Shown here piece after piece: positions 1 through 12,349 of a stretch of 64,000 nucleotides of DNA (its first letter is position 1; each line of letters starts with the position of its first letter). The stretch lies in the NCBI RefSeq assembly GCF_022965805.1, contig NW_027331669.1, forward strand, positions 1 through 64,000, given 5' to 3'. The DNA is from Primulina eburnea (Eukaryota; Streptophyta; Magnoliopsida; Lamiales; Gesneriaceae). The position numbers and the translations under genes are program-made. Below the pieces are notes generated by a model. That model was given only the letters and a program-made list of their open reading frames with translations, was not told the DNA's origin and did no database searches.

Positions 1-969
1 ATGCAATGAATTGACCTATCTTTCCACAGTTGAAGCATCCCATATCACCAGATGGTGAATCTTTCTTATAGTTGCGATTGGGACCCTGATAAGTTCGATG
101 ATTCTTCTTCATGAACCTGGAAAATTTCTTCACAAATAAGGACATAGCATCACTACTGATTTGTTCAGCAGTCTTCTCCATTGCATTATCATTATCACAG
201 TCGGTAATGCCTGAGGTACAACTGCAGCAGCAGTAGAAGAGGTAGAGGCAGTAGCAGTAAGAGCAGTAGCAGTAGTAGCAAGAGCCTTGGTTGGTAGGCT
301 TGAAGGCTCTTCTCCACTTCTCACTTCCAATTCGAACTCGTAGGCCTTCAAATCTGCAAATAAGTCGTGCAGTTCCAACTTGTTCAAGTCTTTGGATACT
401 CTCATAGCCATTGTTTTGACATCCCATTCTCTGGGTAAAGCTCTCATCACCTTGAGGGCTATTTCTCTGTTGTTGTACTCTTTACCCAGAGCTGTTAGCT
501 CATTTACCAGGCTGCTGAATCTTTCATCAAATTCACTTAGAGTTTCACCAGCTTTCATTTTCAGATTTTCGAACTTCTGCATTGCTACAGACAGTTTGTT
601 TTCTTTTGTTTGCTCATTTCCTTCACATATTTGGATGAGCTTCTCCCAAATATCCTTTGCAGTAGAACACATTTTGATCTTACTAAAGGTGTTCTTGTCG
701 AGAGTTTTATACAATATATCATTCGCCACATTATCAAGATTGGCTTTCTTCTTATCTTCACTGGTCCATTCACTTCTTGATTTTTCGACCATCTGTGGTG
801 CACCTTCAGTAACAGCAATAGCTGTGTTAGGCTTTAAGATTTTCAGTGGACCATCTGTGATGACGTACCACATGTCATCATATTGTGCTGCAAGATGAGC
901 TTGCATCCTTATCTTCCAGTCGTCAAAATCTTTTTTAGAGAACATAGGAATCTTGCTGAAGTGTGCCAT
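1..969 (-). pseudogene. copia Gag polyprotein (UBN2/DUF4219-type), frameshifted, partial
   Basis: Gag forms the virus-like particle and packages element RNA. The reading frame is open from the primer-binding site, but the first in-frame ATG is at 969-967 (MAHFSKIPMF), which I take as the start. The N-terminal part has the copia gag signature DDWKIRMQAHL, followed by the helical UBN2-like region and an Ala/Thr/Ser-rich linker. Near 215-225 the frame breaks: the ORF ends at 130, while another frame carries the continuation up to a CCHC-like zinc knuckle (CFNCGKIGQF) at about 5-40. In that knuckle the usual His after Gly is Gln in what can be seen. The frameshift suggests a dead copy. Protease and later domains are off the window. 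Confidence 0.85.
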
Positions 970-1001
970 TTGTTGTAGTTTTTCACAAACAAGAATGACC
1001 T

Positions 1002-1013
1002 GCTCTGATACCA
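1002..1013 (-). other. Primer binding site (initiator tRNA-Met type)
   Basis: On the minus strand this reads TGGTATCAGAGC, the standard plant copia primer binding site complementary to the 3' end of initiator tRNA-Met. It lies two bases inside the 5' LTR boundary at 1016. Confidence 0.9.
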
Positions 1014-1015
1014 AT

Positions 1016-2022
1016 TGTTGAGGATCGAAGTTGAGTTTAGAGGGGGGTGAATAAACTCTACTCGTTTTTCGTTCTGATGAGGTACTAAAATCCTGTTAAG
1101 GATAATAGTTAATCTTGTGCAAATACTTTCACCTGATTACAATGAAAACATGCGGAAACAATCTGATGAAATAGTTGAAAAACAGTAAAACAGTAGGCAA
1201 CAGTTGTTTATGGAAGTTCGAAGATAAACTCTTCTACGTCTCCCCTTCTTCTGTTTCAGAAGGTATAACTAAAAGACTTTGGATATTACAGTACAACTCT
1301 TGTACACACCCACTTCAGAAGGACTTACACCTCAGCCTACTGAAACTCTTAGTTTCTCAACTCACAAAAATGCGAAACACAAAGTTCTGAAAAGACTCTT
1401 TTCAGATTACAAACTCTTCTTGATAAAGTACAAGTGATGTAAAGATTGTGAAGAGTGTAAGAATTAGTAGCACAAGATGATCTTTAAAAGATCAGATACA
1501 AGCTATGAAGCGTGTGTTACGTTTCTTTGTGTTGAACTTTTTAAGTACTCAAGGAATTTCGAGATTCGTCTGATAAGAGAGTAGCTTTGTTCCTTGAAAA
1601 TGATATTATGCGAAGTGTCGTATCGAACAAGGTTTTGATCCAAGTATATCTAATCGACTGAGTTCAACGTTCACAATCAGAGAAGTCTTCAGATAACTGA
1701 TACAATCAGCTTTATTACCGAAACAAGTTCCTGCAGAAAAGCTATAAAACAATCAGTCTTGTTTTATACTTAATTGGGTAATATGCATTAAATGACTCCG
1801 TACAGTATTAATGCTGCAATTAATACTAGTACTAGGAACTCTTTAACGGTAACAATTAAGATAGCAACGTTAGAAAAGCGTTCTCTACTGGTTTTGTATT
1901 GCTATCCTTTCTACTGGTTTTGTTTTACTAGAACAGCAGCTACTGATAAGTTATTCTGTTGTTCTGGTCTGCTGGTCTACTGGTTTTAGTTATCATCGCC
2001 ACAATAAAATTCATGTCTAACA
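1016..2022 (-). repeat. copia 5' LTR (1007 bp)
   Basis: The boundaries come from alignment with the LTRs at 24130-25141 and 30157-31169. On the plus strand it begins TGTTGAGGATCG and ends CATGTCTAACA. No gene is seen inside; the short ORFs here are in LTR sequence. Confidence 0.92.
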
Positions 2023-3737
2023 ATGTTTTAATGTAGTGTCATTTTTCTTTGATCTAAAAAAATTTAGTTGTTTTTTATTTATATTCTATTATTAGTGAGC
2101 TTTGTAACTGTCCAACTATGTACATTGAAAATTTATTTATTCTAGTTTAAGTCAAATAAACATAATTACAATCCTAAAAGTTTAGGTTTTTATAAGTTTC
2201 AAAATTCTAACATGCATAAGTATTTTAATGTATGATTTTTACTTATAACTATTTAATTCCACAGTCAAATAAATGATCCTGAAATCGAACCAAGCTTGAC
2301 CCTGAATATAAACATCATTTTGACAGGTAAAACAACAAGGACCGAGCTAAAAAAACCTCTAAATTGTAGCCTTGTAGGGACAAAAATGCGGCTTATAAAC
2401 TTGATAATTTTTTAGATATATTATATTCTTTCGTATATTGCCACGTAAGTCTATTTAGTCATTAAATAAAATTCATAATATATCTTGTGAGCTTAAATCA
2501 TAGACACTCCATGGAATCCACTAATCATTGTGATTAATGAATACCTTTTTGTTAAAAAAGTTTAATTTAAAAACTTTGGTCCTACATGTTATATTTAAGT
2601 ACGGGACCTAATCTTAATTATTATTATTTTTTAATCCATTTCTTTATTACTTTAAATCCAATCAAATCCAAACACAAAATATCAAATAATTAACCATGTT
2701 AAACACGTTTTATGATTCCGCTCCAGAATATGCACAAAAGCGCTAAAAGATAAGTCATGTCTTTCCCACAAAATGTATTTTTTTACTATGTATATTATCT
2801 ATGTAAATTTTATATATAATCATTGTCACTTTTGCCTTTTCTTTATTGATTTGTGGGGATGGTGTCATGCAGAATAATAGAAACTTGCGCCAACGGAAAT
2901 AAGATATTCAAACAAAAATATATAAACTCCCAACAATTGTTTGTTTATTAATTAATTTATATTATTTATATTGTGTTTGGTAAATTATTTTATTTGACCT
3001 TCAAATTCATTCATTAATCCAATTTTTGTTTTAGTTAATTAAAAAATTATGTTTATGTTAAATTTGTCTAATCAATCTCTATGGGAACGATACTCGTACT
3101 CCGTATACTATATTATAACTCAACTCGTGTACTTGCGATTCATTCGAGCATAAAATTTTAGTTTATTTTTATTGAAGATTTATTGTACAAGAAAAGCTTG
3201 ATCAAAATACTTTATCCAATCATGAAAGTGTTCTAAATAAATGTAACTTTTGTTTTCTCAACTCAAAACCTATGTAAAAATAAGTAATTAATTTTTTTAA
3301 TTTTTGTTTAAACTACTATTTGTTAATATAATATCACTTGTGTAAAATAGAAAAAATAATAATAGTTTATAAATGTAGAATGAATTTTGTTTATTTTTAA
3401 GATAACGGTAAATTATTTAATTTATTATTTAAAGCATAAATGACATTTATGTTGCATTTGATATCATAAAATTAATATTAGTAATTTAATTTTTATAGTT
3501 TATTTGAGACGACATATATTTTTATGGAAAAAAATGTTAAATATCTGGTTGTTTTTTAGGCAATATGAATTCTCATCATCAAAATTCCCCTATTGTCGTA
3601 ACGCAAAATCTAACAAACAGCAGGTCATATTAACTCTATTTTGATGAGTGATATTTTTACAAAGGACGATATGATAACCAAGCAGACATCATCTGAGCAA
3701 TTGATGAAAAATGTTTTGGAGAAAATGATATTCATAA
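2023..3737. repeat. Dispersed repeat, copy A (about 1.7 kb; copy B at 60053-61925)
   Basis: From about AATGTAGTGTCATTTTTCTT to GAAAAATGTTTTGGAGAAAA this stretch matches 60053-61925 closely in the same orientation. Copy A lacks about 180 bp that copy B has between the shared ATTCCACAGTCAAATAAAT and GAAATCGAACCA. Its left edge is cut by the copia LTR. The segment at about 2931-3206 looks like the 3' end of an old LTR related to the Athila-like one at 12350 (both end in a GTGCAAG/GTACAAG...GCTTGATCAA-like tail). No gene is seen. Confidence 0.85.
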
Positions 3738-4023
3738 TGTGCTTCTTGATGATTAATCTCTTTTGGGAAAAATGACAAGCGAGAATAATAAAAGTGCAAA
3801 TGATCCATCTAATCCTGAAATTGTATTCAGGGGATCACATTCCCAAACATTTATGACATGAATTCTTTATGAAGATTGGATTTTTTTTAAGTATACTTGA
3901 TTGTGTTATTGATTTTTCTTGCAGCTTTGGAGTTTGATCAACTAGGAATGGATTTTATGTGTTATAATTAAAACTGAGAGGAGATTTTATCACATGATAT
4001 AATAACATAATTTATGGATCTAC
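3738..4023. other. Unannotated interval
   Basis: AT-rich sequence between the end of the dispersed repeat and the Ty3 insertion. Its last five bases, TCTAC, are the left target-site duplicate of that element. No coding region or other structure is seen. Confidence 0.5.
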
Positions 4024-5386
4024 TGTCACGCCCCAAAACTCGGGATTGACACCGGCGTTGTTTAACAATCACACAATCAAAACAACAAGCCTTTCGTAGC
4101 ACAGTGTAGACCGAAACCAGTTTATAATTCACAATCTCAAATTAAATAGCCATTGTCTTTACAATTACCGAAATATATAAGACGACAGAGTTTTAATGCG
4201 GAAACGTAAATCAAATTAATAATAACTTCAACATGAGCATTCACCATCCCCAAAACTGCTCGGATTCTTCCTCCTCAATCTGTTCTTCGGGCTTATCCGG
4301 GGAAGGTTGTAAGGGGGTGAGTATTTGGGAATACTCAGTAAGTGGGAGACTTTGAACACAACATGACAATTTTATAACATTTTCGAAACATATCATAAAC
4401 GCACAGCATGCTTTTCATAATCATAACGTAAATTTCATAACATAATAACACTGCGATTTTTCACCTTTAACGGTTTACTGACGCCAGTCCCTAAGTTTTA
4501 ATCCTCTAAGGGGGCGAGGCCATAAAACGGTTCTATCCCACCGTTGAGGGCCATATGTTGGAATTCCACCCATTTTCAGGGAATCCTCACAGTGTCAAAC
4601 ATAAACGTACCAAAATTTTCGTAAAAACGCATAGACGGGAGACGTAGCTCGACCGAATTTTTAAATCAAAAACCGAAAATCTTACATGCATAAAACCGAA
4701 ATCTTAAGCATTTAAAACAGCCAACTTACAGTGTATGGATGTAATAAAAACGTGGAGAGTACGGCTTGGATTGGATCACTTCGCGTTCTTGCTCGGACGG
4801 TGCTTCGGATTTGAACTTTCGGCTAACTTCGGAACGAATTTCGGACAGAGTTTCGGCTAGGGAGAGTTGCTGAATTTCGAGATTTCAGCAAGGGGATTTT
4901 CGAATTTTAAGTGTGATGAATGGCTAGGTATGGTGCACTATTCATAGGGGAGAGGGTTAAGCTAAATTTGATGGCTAAATCCTTACCAAAATTTGTGTCC
5001 AAATCTCATAAATTGGTTTATTTCTTGCTATTTTCGAAAATTTAGCTTCTTAAATTGTGGGATTTAATCCTTGATTCCCACTCCTTGAATGGTTAGAAAA
5101 TATGTTGTAAGAGGGGGAAAGGATTTGCTTCCAATATTTGGCTCAAGATTGCATGATATCAAGTATCTGGGCACCACCATATTTAGGCAAAATATCTTGT
5201 ATAATTCGAAATTTGCTTGTAAAATCCATGCCTTAATTCTTCTAGCATGCCTAAGTGTAGGTATTATTGACTTGGTAAAAGATTTCCCACAATTAATTCC
5301 CCAAGGTGCATATCTCATTATATTATTTATTTATTTTACACAAGAATATCAAATCCTACAATCTTTAAAAAAATTCGGTTCTCACA
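4024..5386 (-). repeat. Ty3 3' LTR (1363 bp)
   Basis: This is the downstream LTR of the minus-strand element. It matches 7868-9248 along its length. Long mirror ORFs inside it (about 5064-5403) occur in both LTRs and are not genes. Confidence 0.93.
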
Positions 5387-5399
5387 TCCCTCCCTCCTT
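5387..5399 (-). other. Polypurine tract
   Basis: It reads AAGGAGGGAGGGA on the minus strand directly before the LTR start TGTGAG. This is the expected site for plus-strand priming. Confidence 0.8.
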
Positions 5400-5585
5400 A
5401 TGAGAAGTTTCGTCCTCGAAACTTGAGTTGTCTTGGTCTCCAAACAGGTAGGGATATTCCTTTCCCTTGCAATCTACTACCGCATTGTTTCTTGCTAACC
5501 AATCCATTCCTAAGATGATATCGAAATCGACCATGATCAACTGTATCAGATCGGCTCTAAAAATCTAATTACCAATACTGATTTT

Positions 5586-6884
5586 TCAATCTCTGTAAAT
5601 TTCGTCAGTTTCAATGGCTCTACTAGTAGGCGTGGCTAGTTGGAAATGTTCGGTTAGCTTATCGGGCTTACGTCCAAATCTCTTAGACATAAAAGAATGT
5701 GTAGCACCGCAGTCAAATAACACATAAGTAGGCACTTGCTGAATAAATATGGTACCTGACACAACATCGCTTGCCTCATCTGCCTCCTCCTGCGTCATGG
5801 CAAACACCCTGGCATTTGGTTTGTTCTCCCGCGGTTTATTGTCATTCGCCCCTGAGCTCGACCCGTCTCCTTTACCTGGTCCAGTTGTTTTGTTGCTGGC
5901 GGTTGGACAATCTGCCATACGGTGTCCTGGTTTCTCGCATCCAAAGCAGACTCCGCTGGCTCTACGACATTCTCCCAGGTGTCGTAAGTGGCAAGTTGGG
6001 CAAGGCTTAATGGCCTGGTAGCGTGAGGCAAGCGAAGTCCCTTTAGATGGTTCTCCAGAATGGTTCTATTTCTTGAACGACTGACTGCCATGAGAGAACT
6101 GATCATTCATAGGCCTTTTGTTCCTAATATCCTTCTCTCTGCGCTGAATATCAGTTTCAGCTCGGATAGCTGCGCCCATCAAGTCTGAGAAGTTCGCAGG
6201 TTGGTAGACTGCCAAAGTCGACTGTATTCTGCTGTTCAAACCCTTTTTGAAGCGGTGTAATTTTGGAACTTCGTCCGCCATGATTGCCGGAGCATAAGAT
6301 CCTAAGGCGTTGAACTGGGAGGTGTATTCTACAACTGACATATCTGGAGTTTGAGTGAAGTTTTCAAACTCACTCAGTTTCTGCAGTCTGACCTCGGCTG
6401 GATAATACTGTTTCAGAAAGGCTTCTCGAAATCGCTGCCAAGTCATTGGTCCTGCAGCTGTCATGGCTGGCGAGATTGCTTCCCACCATTTTCCTGCTTT
6501 ATCTTCTAGGAACGGCACAGTCACGTCCACTTTCAGTGCCTCGCGAACTTCCAATAGGCGATGTTGAGTCTCTACACCTTTCAGCCAACTCTGGCTAACT
6601 TCAGGGTCAGCGGCACCACTGAAGGTTGGACACCTATTCTTGCGGAGTGACTCATAGTGGAACTTGATTCCATTTGGTGGTGGAGGTGGTGGTGGCTGAT
6701 TGGCGTTCGGGTTTCCCAACCCTTGCAGTGTTGTCGCCACAATAGTGGCTATGGCCATAAGATCAGCTTGGCTTAAGTTGACTGCCGGCGGGGGTCCATT
6801 TCCTTGCTCGTTCTCTTGTCCGCCTTCACAGTTGATATTAGCATAACGCGGGTTGCGGTTCTGTCTTGGGGGTCTGCCGGCCAA
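5586..6884 (-). pseudogene. Ty3 Gag-protease, one in-frame stop, no pol
   Basis: The frame runs from 6884 to 5586 with a single TAG at 6066-6068. Before the stop lies the retrotrans_gag core (around 6480-6650, with WWEAISP and WQRFREAFLKQYYP). After the stop, in the same frame, come a CCHC knuckle (CFGCEKPGHRMADC, about 5908-5950) and the retropepsin motif FDCGATHSF (about 5700). There is no ATG at the apparent start: the codon at 6884 is TTG, followed by AGRPPRQNRNPRY, so the start was mutated or lies in an upstream exon. Fragments of the protease C-terminus continue in broken form to about 5440. The product, if made, would be a short Gag. Confidence 0.85.
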
Positions 6885-7849
6885 TACCTATAGATTGTAA
6901 GTTCTAAGAATTTGTTGTACGAGTAAAGTTCATACTATAGGTTGTGCTGAAATAAATTGAAATCAATGAACCAAATAGAACAAATTTTTATTGATTTCTA
7001 AAAGAAAGAACATGACCAATCTGAAGGAAATAAAAGTCGTACTGAATAACATAGCAACAACGGAAAAAGAAAAGTAAAATAAAACTCCTAGAACAAAATC
7101 ACTAAGACATAATAAAATATCAGGATAGAGTAAGTTACTGAAAATTAAATTTTTTTGAAAAAATTTCCAAAAATGGAAAGTTTTGAGATAGGCATATGGA
7201 TTCGAAGAGTATGTCGAGAGGATTTCAGTTCAGTTGACGGAACCGAATTCGGAGTTTCCTATGAAAAATCGAAGGACACATGCTGGCGGGTTGACTCGTT
7301 GACTCGGCTGAGTTGACTCGCCGGGTTGACTCGCCGGAGTATGGTCGGAGCAAAGGCGTGTCTCGGCGAAGGGGTCAGCATCACGGAACCGGTGGTGGCA
7401 CGGCCAGGATCGGTCGGAAAACTACCTAATTGGCCGGAACTCGCTCAAACTCGGTTAACTCACTTGAAATTGGGTGTTTCCGATTAGTTGATCCGATCTC
7501 AAAATTGATTGGGTGGAAACGTTACCCATGGAGAGTATAATGTTTGGGTAAAAGAAATTGAAAATCGGAGTAGGATTAATAGGGTAATTGGACGAAATAA
7601 AATTCGGCGTTAGGGTTCGTACGCAAAATCTGTAGATCCGAAATTTCGGTTTCACCCGAAGACGAAATCCAAAATTGTTTAAGGGCTTTTGTTCATCTCA
7701 TCGAGGCGGTCCTAGATCTGGTCTCCGATCAAAGAAACACTACAGGAAGCGGCGAAAAATGCGGCGGCGCGCGCTAAGGGCCTGTTTGGCCGGAATTCCC
7801 GAATTTGTTTTTTAAAATCGATTTTACCACTCGGATTATGAACCTGGCG
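6885..7849 (-). other. Ty3 5' leader, no gene
   Basis: Untranslated leader between the primer binding site and gag. Around 7280-7340 it has a short cluster repeating GTTGACTCG/GCCGG-like words. No coding region is supported. Confidence 0.6.
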
Positions 7850-7861
7850 GCTCTGATACCA
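7850..7861 (-). other. Primer binding site (initiator tRNA-Met type)
   Basis: It reads TGGTATCAGAGC on the minus strand, six bases from the LTR boundary at 7868. Confidence 0.88.
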
Positions 7862-7867
7862 CTTAAA

Positions 7868-9248
7868 TGTCACGCCTCGAAACTCGGGATTGACACCGGC
7901 GTTGTTTAACAATCATACAATCGAAACAACAAGACTTTCGTAGCACAGTGTAGACCGAAACCAGTTTATAATTCATAATCTCAAATTAAATAGCCCTTGT
8001 CTTTACAATTACCGAAATAAATAAGACGACAGAGTTTTAATGCGGAAACGTAAATCAAATTAATAATAACTTAAACATAATCGATTTCCTTGAGCATTCA
8101 CCATCCCCAAAACTGCTCGGTTTCTTCCTCCTCAATCTGTTCTTCGGGCTTATCTGGGGAGGGTTGTAAAGGGGTGAGTATTTGGGAATACTCAGCAAGT
8201 GGGGGACTTTGAACACAACATGACAATTTTATAACATTTTCGAAACATATCATAAACGCACAGCATGCTTTTCATAATCATAACGTAAATTTCATAACAT
8301 AATAACACTGCGATTTTTCACCTTTAACGGTTTACTGACGTCAGTCTCTAAGTTTTAATCCTCTAAGGGGGCAAGGCCATAAAACGGTTCTATCTCACTG
8401 TTGAGGGCCATATGTTGGAACTCCACCCATTTTCAGAAAATCCTCACAGTGTCAAACATAAACGTACCAAAATTTTCATAAAAACGCATAGACGGGAGAC
8501 GTAGCTCGACCGAATTTTTAAATCAAAAACCGAAAATCTTACATGCATAAATCCGAAATCTTAAGCATTTAAAACAGCCCACTTACAGTGTATGGATGTA
8601 ATAAAAACGTGGAGAGTACGGCATGGATTGGATCACTTCGCGTTCTTGCTCGGATGGTGCTTCGGATTCGAACTTTCAGCTAACTTCGGAACGATTTTCG
8701 GGCAGAGTTTCGGCTAGGGAGAGATGCTGAATTTCGAGATTTCAGCAAGGAGATTTTCGAATTTTAAGTGTGATGAATGGCTAGGTATGGTGCACTATTT
8801 ATAGGGGAGAGGGTTAAGCTAAATTTGGTGGCTAAATCCTTACCGAAATTTGTGTCCAAATCTCATAAATTGGTTTCAATTATTTCTTGCTATTTTCGAA
8901 AATTTAGCTTCTTAAATTGTTGGATTTAATCCTTGATTCCCACTCCTTGAATGGTTCGAAAATATGTTGTAAGAGGGGGAAAGGATTTGCTTCCAATCTT
9001 TGGCTCAAGATTGCATGATATCAAGTATCTGGGCACCACCATATTTAGGCAAAATATCTTGTATAATTCGAAATTTGCTTGTAAAATCCATGCCTTAATT
9101 CTTCTAGCATGCCTAAGTGTAGGTATTATTGACTTGGTAAAAGATTTCCCACAATTAATTCCCCAAGGTGCATATCTCATTATATTATTTATTTATTTTA
9201 CACAAGAATATCAAATCCTACAATCTTTAAAAAAATTCGGTTCTCACA
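7868..9248 (-). repeat. Ty3 5' LTR (1381 bp)
   Basis: This is the upstream LTR of the minus-strand element. Compared with the partner LTR it has an extra block of about 13 bp near 8075-8090 (around AATCGATTTCC), plus scattered substitutions. Confidence 0.93.
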
Positions 9249-10029
9249 TCTACAACTTGTGTAGACATATGAGGTTGGATTCATATTGATAATCATAGTC
9301 CAATAGGTTGAAAGCTAGAGGATTCAACGGTTCGTTAACGCGATTGCAATTGTTAAATAACACAAGGACACTTGATTACTACATTTTGTTGATAGATCAA
9401 TATAGCTCGCCAGAGTATATTGATAAACTATAGAATTCCGTCAAAAGCATGACTTAATATTGAAATTCAGTAGATGAACCAAGATCCCAACAATTGTTTG
9501 TTTATTAATTTAATTTATATTATTTATATCGTGTTTGGTAAATTATTTTATATGACCTTCAAGTTAATTCATTAGTCCAATTTTCGTTTAGTTAATTAAA
9601 GAATTGTGTTTAAGTTAAAGTTAAATTTAAGGGGTATATGTTGGAATTTGTTCAAAATTACAAATAAAAAGCGAATGATAAAAGATAGCAGAGTAAAGAG
9701 AAAAAGCAAAAAGAAAGAAGAAAATAGAATAGTAAAAAAGAGAACATCAATAACAAGATGATGTGTCTCTTTGGTTTTTCGCTATTTTGTTTTTTGTTTC
9801 TTTCTGTTATTCTAATTTTTAAATTGCGACCAGTTTCAAGTGTTGTGTTAGTTATATTTTGATCCAAAAGCTGTGCTGAAAAGGTGTATCTATAAATAAT
9901 ATATGGCACTTTGAAATTCTTTACCAAACAACATCAATGGCATCACAACCAACAATTCTCACATTTCTGAAAAATACATTCTTCAAGTTCTGTATCATTT
10001 TTTATTTTTGCTATATAAAGTAAACATAA
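9249..10029. repeat. Old LTR remnant between two Ty3 insertions
   Basis: About 9258-9480 resembles, at low identity, the Athila-like LTR segment 13284-13520: GAAAGCTAGAGGATTC, GATACTTGATTAC-like words and a CAGAGTATATTGAT word appear in the same order. About 9488-9620 closely matches the dispersed repeat at 2931-3060. So the interval seems to be a diverged Athila-type LTR fragment. The rest, to 10029, is AT-rich with no gene. The last five bases, CATAA, are the left duplicate of the next insertion. Confidence 0.6.
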
Positions 10030-12262
10030 TGTCACGTCTCGGGACCGGAGTTATCGACACCGGCGTTGTTTTACAAACACACAATCGAAAACAATAAGTC
10101 TCGTAGTACAGTATAAACTAAAAATCAGTTTATAACTCATAATCAAAGGTAAAATTGTCTTCACAACGAAAATTTTCGAAAGCGATAAAACTGAGCGGAA
10201 GCATTTACAACTTGGAAAAAAATGAAACATGGAGCTAAATAATTTCGTCCAGCACCAGCCCCAAAACCGTGAATAAATCAATTGGATTTTATTTCATAAC
10301 ACACAATCTTCAAATACTATTCAATTCTCAAGAAACAACATATATAATAATCATAATTGCGAAAGCGTACTCGAATCCATGAAATTTGCAGTCAATTTTC
10401 GGTGATGATCTTCAATCTGCAGATTTCCTTTAAGCAAGAGAGTTTTGCAGAAGGGATACAAAACTTGAAACGTTATATGCATATTGGGAACATAACCATT
10501 ATTTATAATTAAACAAGTTTTATTATTTCTAATTTGGCCCCTCAACAAACCAAAAATATTATATATGATATCCACACAATAATATCACGACATTTGAATC
10601 CTCAAGTCAATTCTTATTCTAAATTAGACCACATAAGTTTATGACTTATTTAATTGATGACATATAAACATTTATAATTACATTTATGGCCCCAAAAAGT
10701 TCCAAAAAACCGGTCCCGTTCTTTTTCCTCTATATGTTATCCGGCTTATCTGGGAAAGAAGAGTAACATATGAGTGATATGATCGTCACTCGACAATTAG
10801 GGGCCGTTCGAGCACATATATAATAATTTATAATGATTTCGAAAACACAAACCATGCACAACATGATTCATATCATCAACACAAGCATAACTTTGACTAG
10901 GCACTAAAACTCCTCTATTTTTCATAATTTATTGATATCAATCCTTAATTTTTACTCCTCTAAGGGGGCGAGTCCGTATAACGGTTACAATCTCACTTGT
11001 AAAGGCTATAAACATATCATATTGGGATTCTCACTCATATCCAGTTGAATCCTCACACTGCCAACACATAAAACATACGATAATCGCATCAGAAAAAGGG
11101 GTAGAAGAAGAATTGCACTCGACCGAATTTACACAAAAACGAAAAATTGAATAACCGAAAATTTAACTTTTAAAACAAGCCCGCTTACTTCAGATCTGGT
11201 GGAAAAAAACGTCGAGGGGTTCTTGTGCACTGGGATTTTCGAATTCGACTTCTGGATCTGGACTGCAGCACGGCTTCGACACTTGGCAGAACTTGGGAGA
11301 GCAAAGTCTCGACACTTGGCAGAACTTGGGAGAGCAGATGCTCAAAAATTCTTAGAGAGAGCAGATGCTCAAAAATTCTTAGAGAGAGCTAGAGATAATT
11401 TCAAAAATATGGAGTGAAATTTAGGTGTGATTTTTGAATTGAATGGTCCTCCTATTTGTAGGGGCTAATTGCTATCGTGATCGTGTATTATCGTCGCGTT
11501 TGAACTTTTGAATCAAACTTTAAACTTAGGATAATTTCTCATTCTTTATCTATTTTATTGGATAATTTCGAAATTATATATTCATCTATTTGGATAATTT
11601 CGAAAATAATCTCTGTTCAGGTCTGAAATTTCGAATTCTATGTCTAATTTCTAGCATCTTGTAGATCTTTTATTTTACAGTACAATTAAATTCTTCCCCT
11701 TAAATACCAAAATGTTCCCTATCTAATTTCGAATTTAACGATAATTTATCCAAAAAATAGGACTCTTGATTTTTACTAAAATTCTGATAGGCAAACTTTT
11801 GAATTTCCCCTATTTGTATTTGTTTATTATGTAGACTTTTCCCTATCTATATAATTTCGAAAATTATAAATAAAACTTGAAAATTTAGAAATTCCGAGAT
11901 TATATTATCCTTTTTTTTATCTTGATTCAGGTATATCAATATTATCTCAAATCTTATATCTTTATCTGATATTTTCTTCCCAAATTCGAATATATGTCTA
12001 AAAATTTACCTCTTGTATCCAATATATCCTTATTTAATTTCTCGAATCATGGTCTATTTTTTTTTATCACAATTTCAAAATATATATATAATATCATCTT
12101 AAATTTCGAGCTCCATAGATATTGTACACACGATATAATTATCTCACATAACTTTAGATAGACTTGACAATCTTAAATAAAATAATGAGATAAATAACAA
12201 TATCCTAGTACAACTTTAAATTACAAAGTACTATCACGAGTTAACAAATCGTGGGTTTTACA
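10030..12262 (-). mobile_element. Solo LTR of a Ty3 element (2233 bp)
   Basis: It begins TGTCACGTCTC and ends GTTTTACA on the plus strand, flanked by a perfect duplication CATAA (10025-10029 and 12263-12267). The end near 10030 shares ACACCGGCGTTGTTT and the overall plan with the LTR at 4024, so it is the same broad lineage in the same minus orientation. There is no internal region. Two small tandem duplications lie at about 11275-11395: a unit of about 33 bp starting TCGACACTTGGCAG, twice, then a unit of about 30 bp starting GCAGATGCTCAAAA, twice. Confidence 0.9.
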
Positions 12263-12349
12263 CATAAGGCTTGGAAAATCCTACAAGTTATTTGCATTTG
12301 AGAACCCGATAGCAATCTTATATGAGTAGATCTCTTGTGAGACGGTCTC

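Larger units (their letters stand above)
1..2022 (-). mobile_element. Ty1/copia LTR retrotransposon, 5' part (runs off the left edge)
   Basis: The element lies on the minus strand. Its 5' LTR is at 1016-2022, the primer binding site at 1002-1013 and gag at about 1-969, with everything downstream outside the window. The LTR ends are TG/CA, reading TGTTAGACATG at the element's 5' end. The LTR is closely similar to the two LTRs of the copia element at 24130-31169, and the gag is nearly identical to that element's gag, so both belong to one family. The flank just after the LTR starts ATGTT, but the other target-site copy is outside the window and cannot be checked. Confidence 0.9.
4024..9248 (-). 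mobile_element. Complete but non-autonomous Ty3/gypsy element (gag-protease only)
   Basis: The LTRs at 4024-5386 and 7868-9248 are flanked by a perfect 5-bp duplication TCTAC (4019-4023 and 9249-9253). On the minus strand each LTR starts TGTGAGAACCGAA and ends GGCGTGACA. The primer binding site TGGTATCAGAGC abuts the right LTR, and a purine tract AAGGAGGGAGGGA abuts the left LTR, so transcription runs leftwards. The interior holds only gag and protease. After the protease, sequence passes directly to what looks like the 3' end of pol (about 5400-5460), so reverse transcriptase, RNase H and integrase are missing. LTR divergence is roughly 2% by eye, plus a 13-bp indel. Confidence 0.93.

Noticed and set aside
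380..898. 172-codon plus-strand ORF opposite the copia gag
   Set aside because: It is the antisense shadow of gag; the real signal is on the minus strand.
5064..5403. Mirror ORFs on both strands, repeated at 8926-9289
   Set aside because: They lie inside the two LTRs of the Ty3 element, have no recognisable domain and follow the LTR duplication.
9658..9927. 89-codon minus-strand ORF rich in Phe/Leu
   Set aside because: A hydrophobic run from T/C-rich AT-biased DNA, with no family resemblance and no promoter or splice context.
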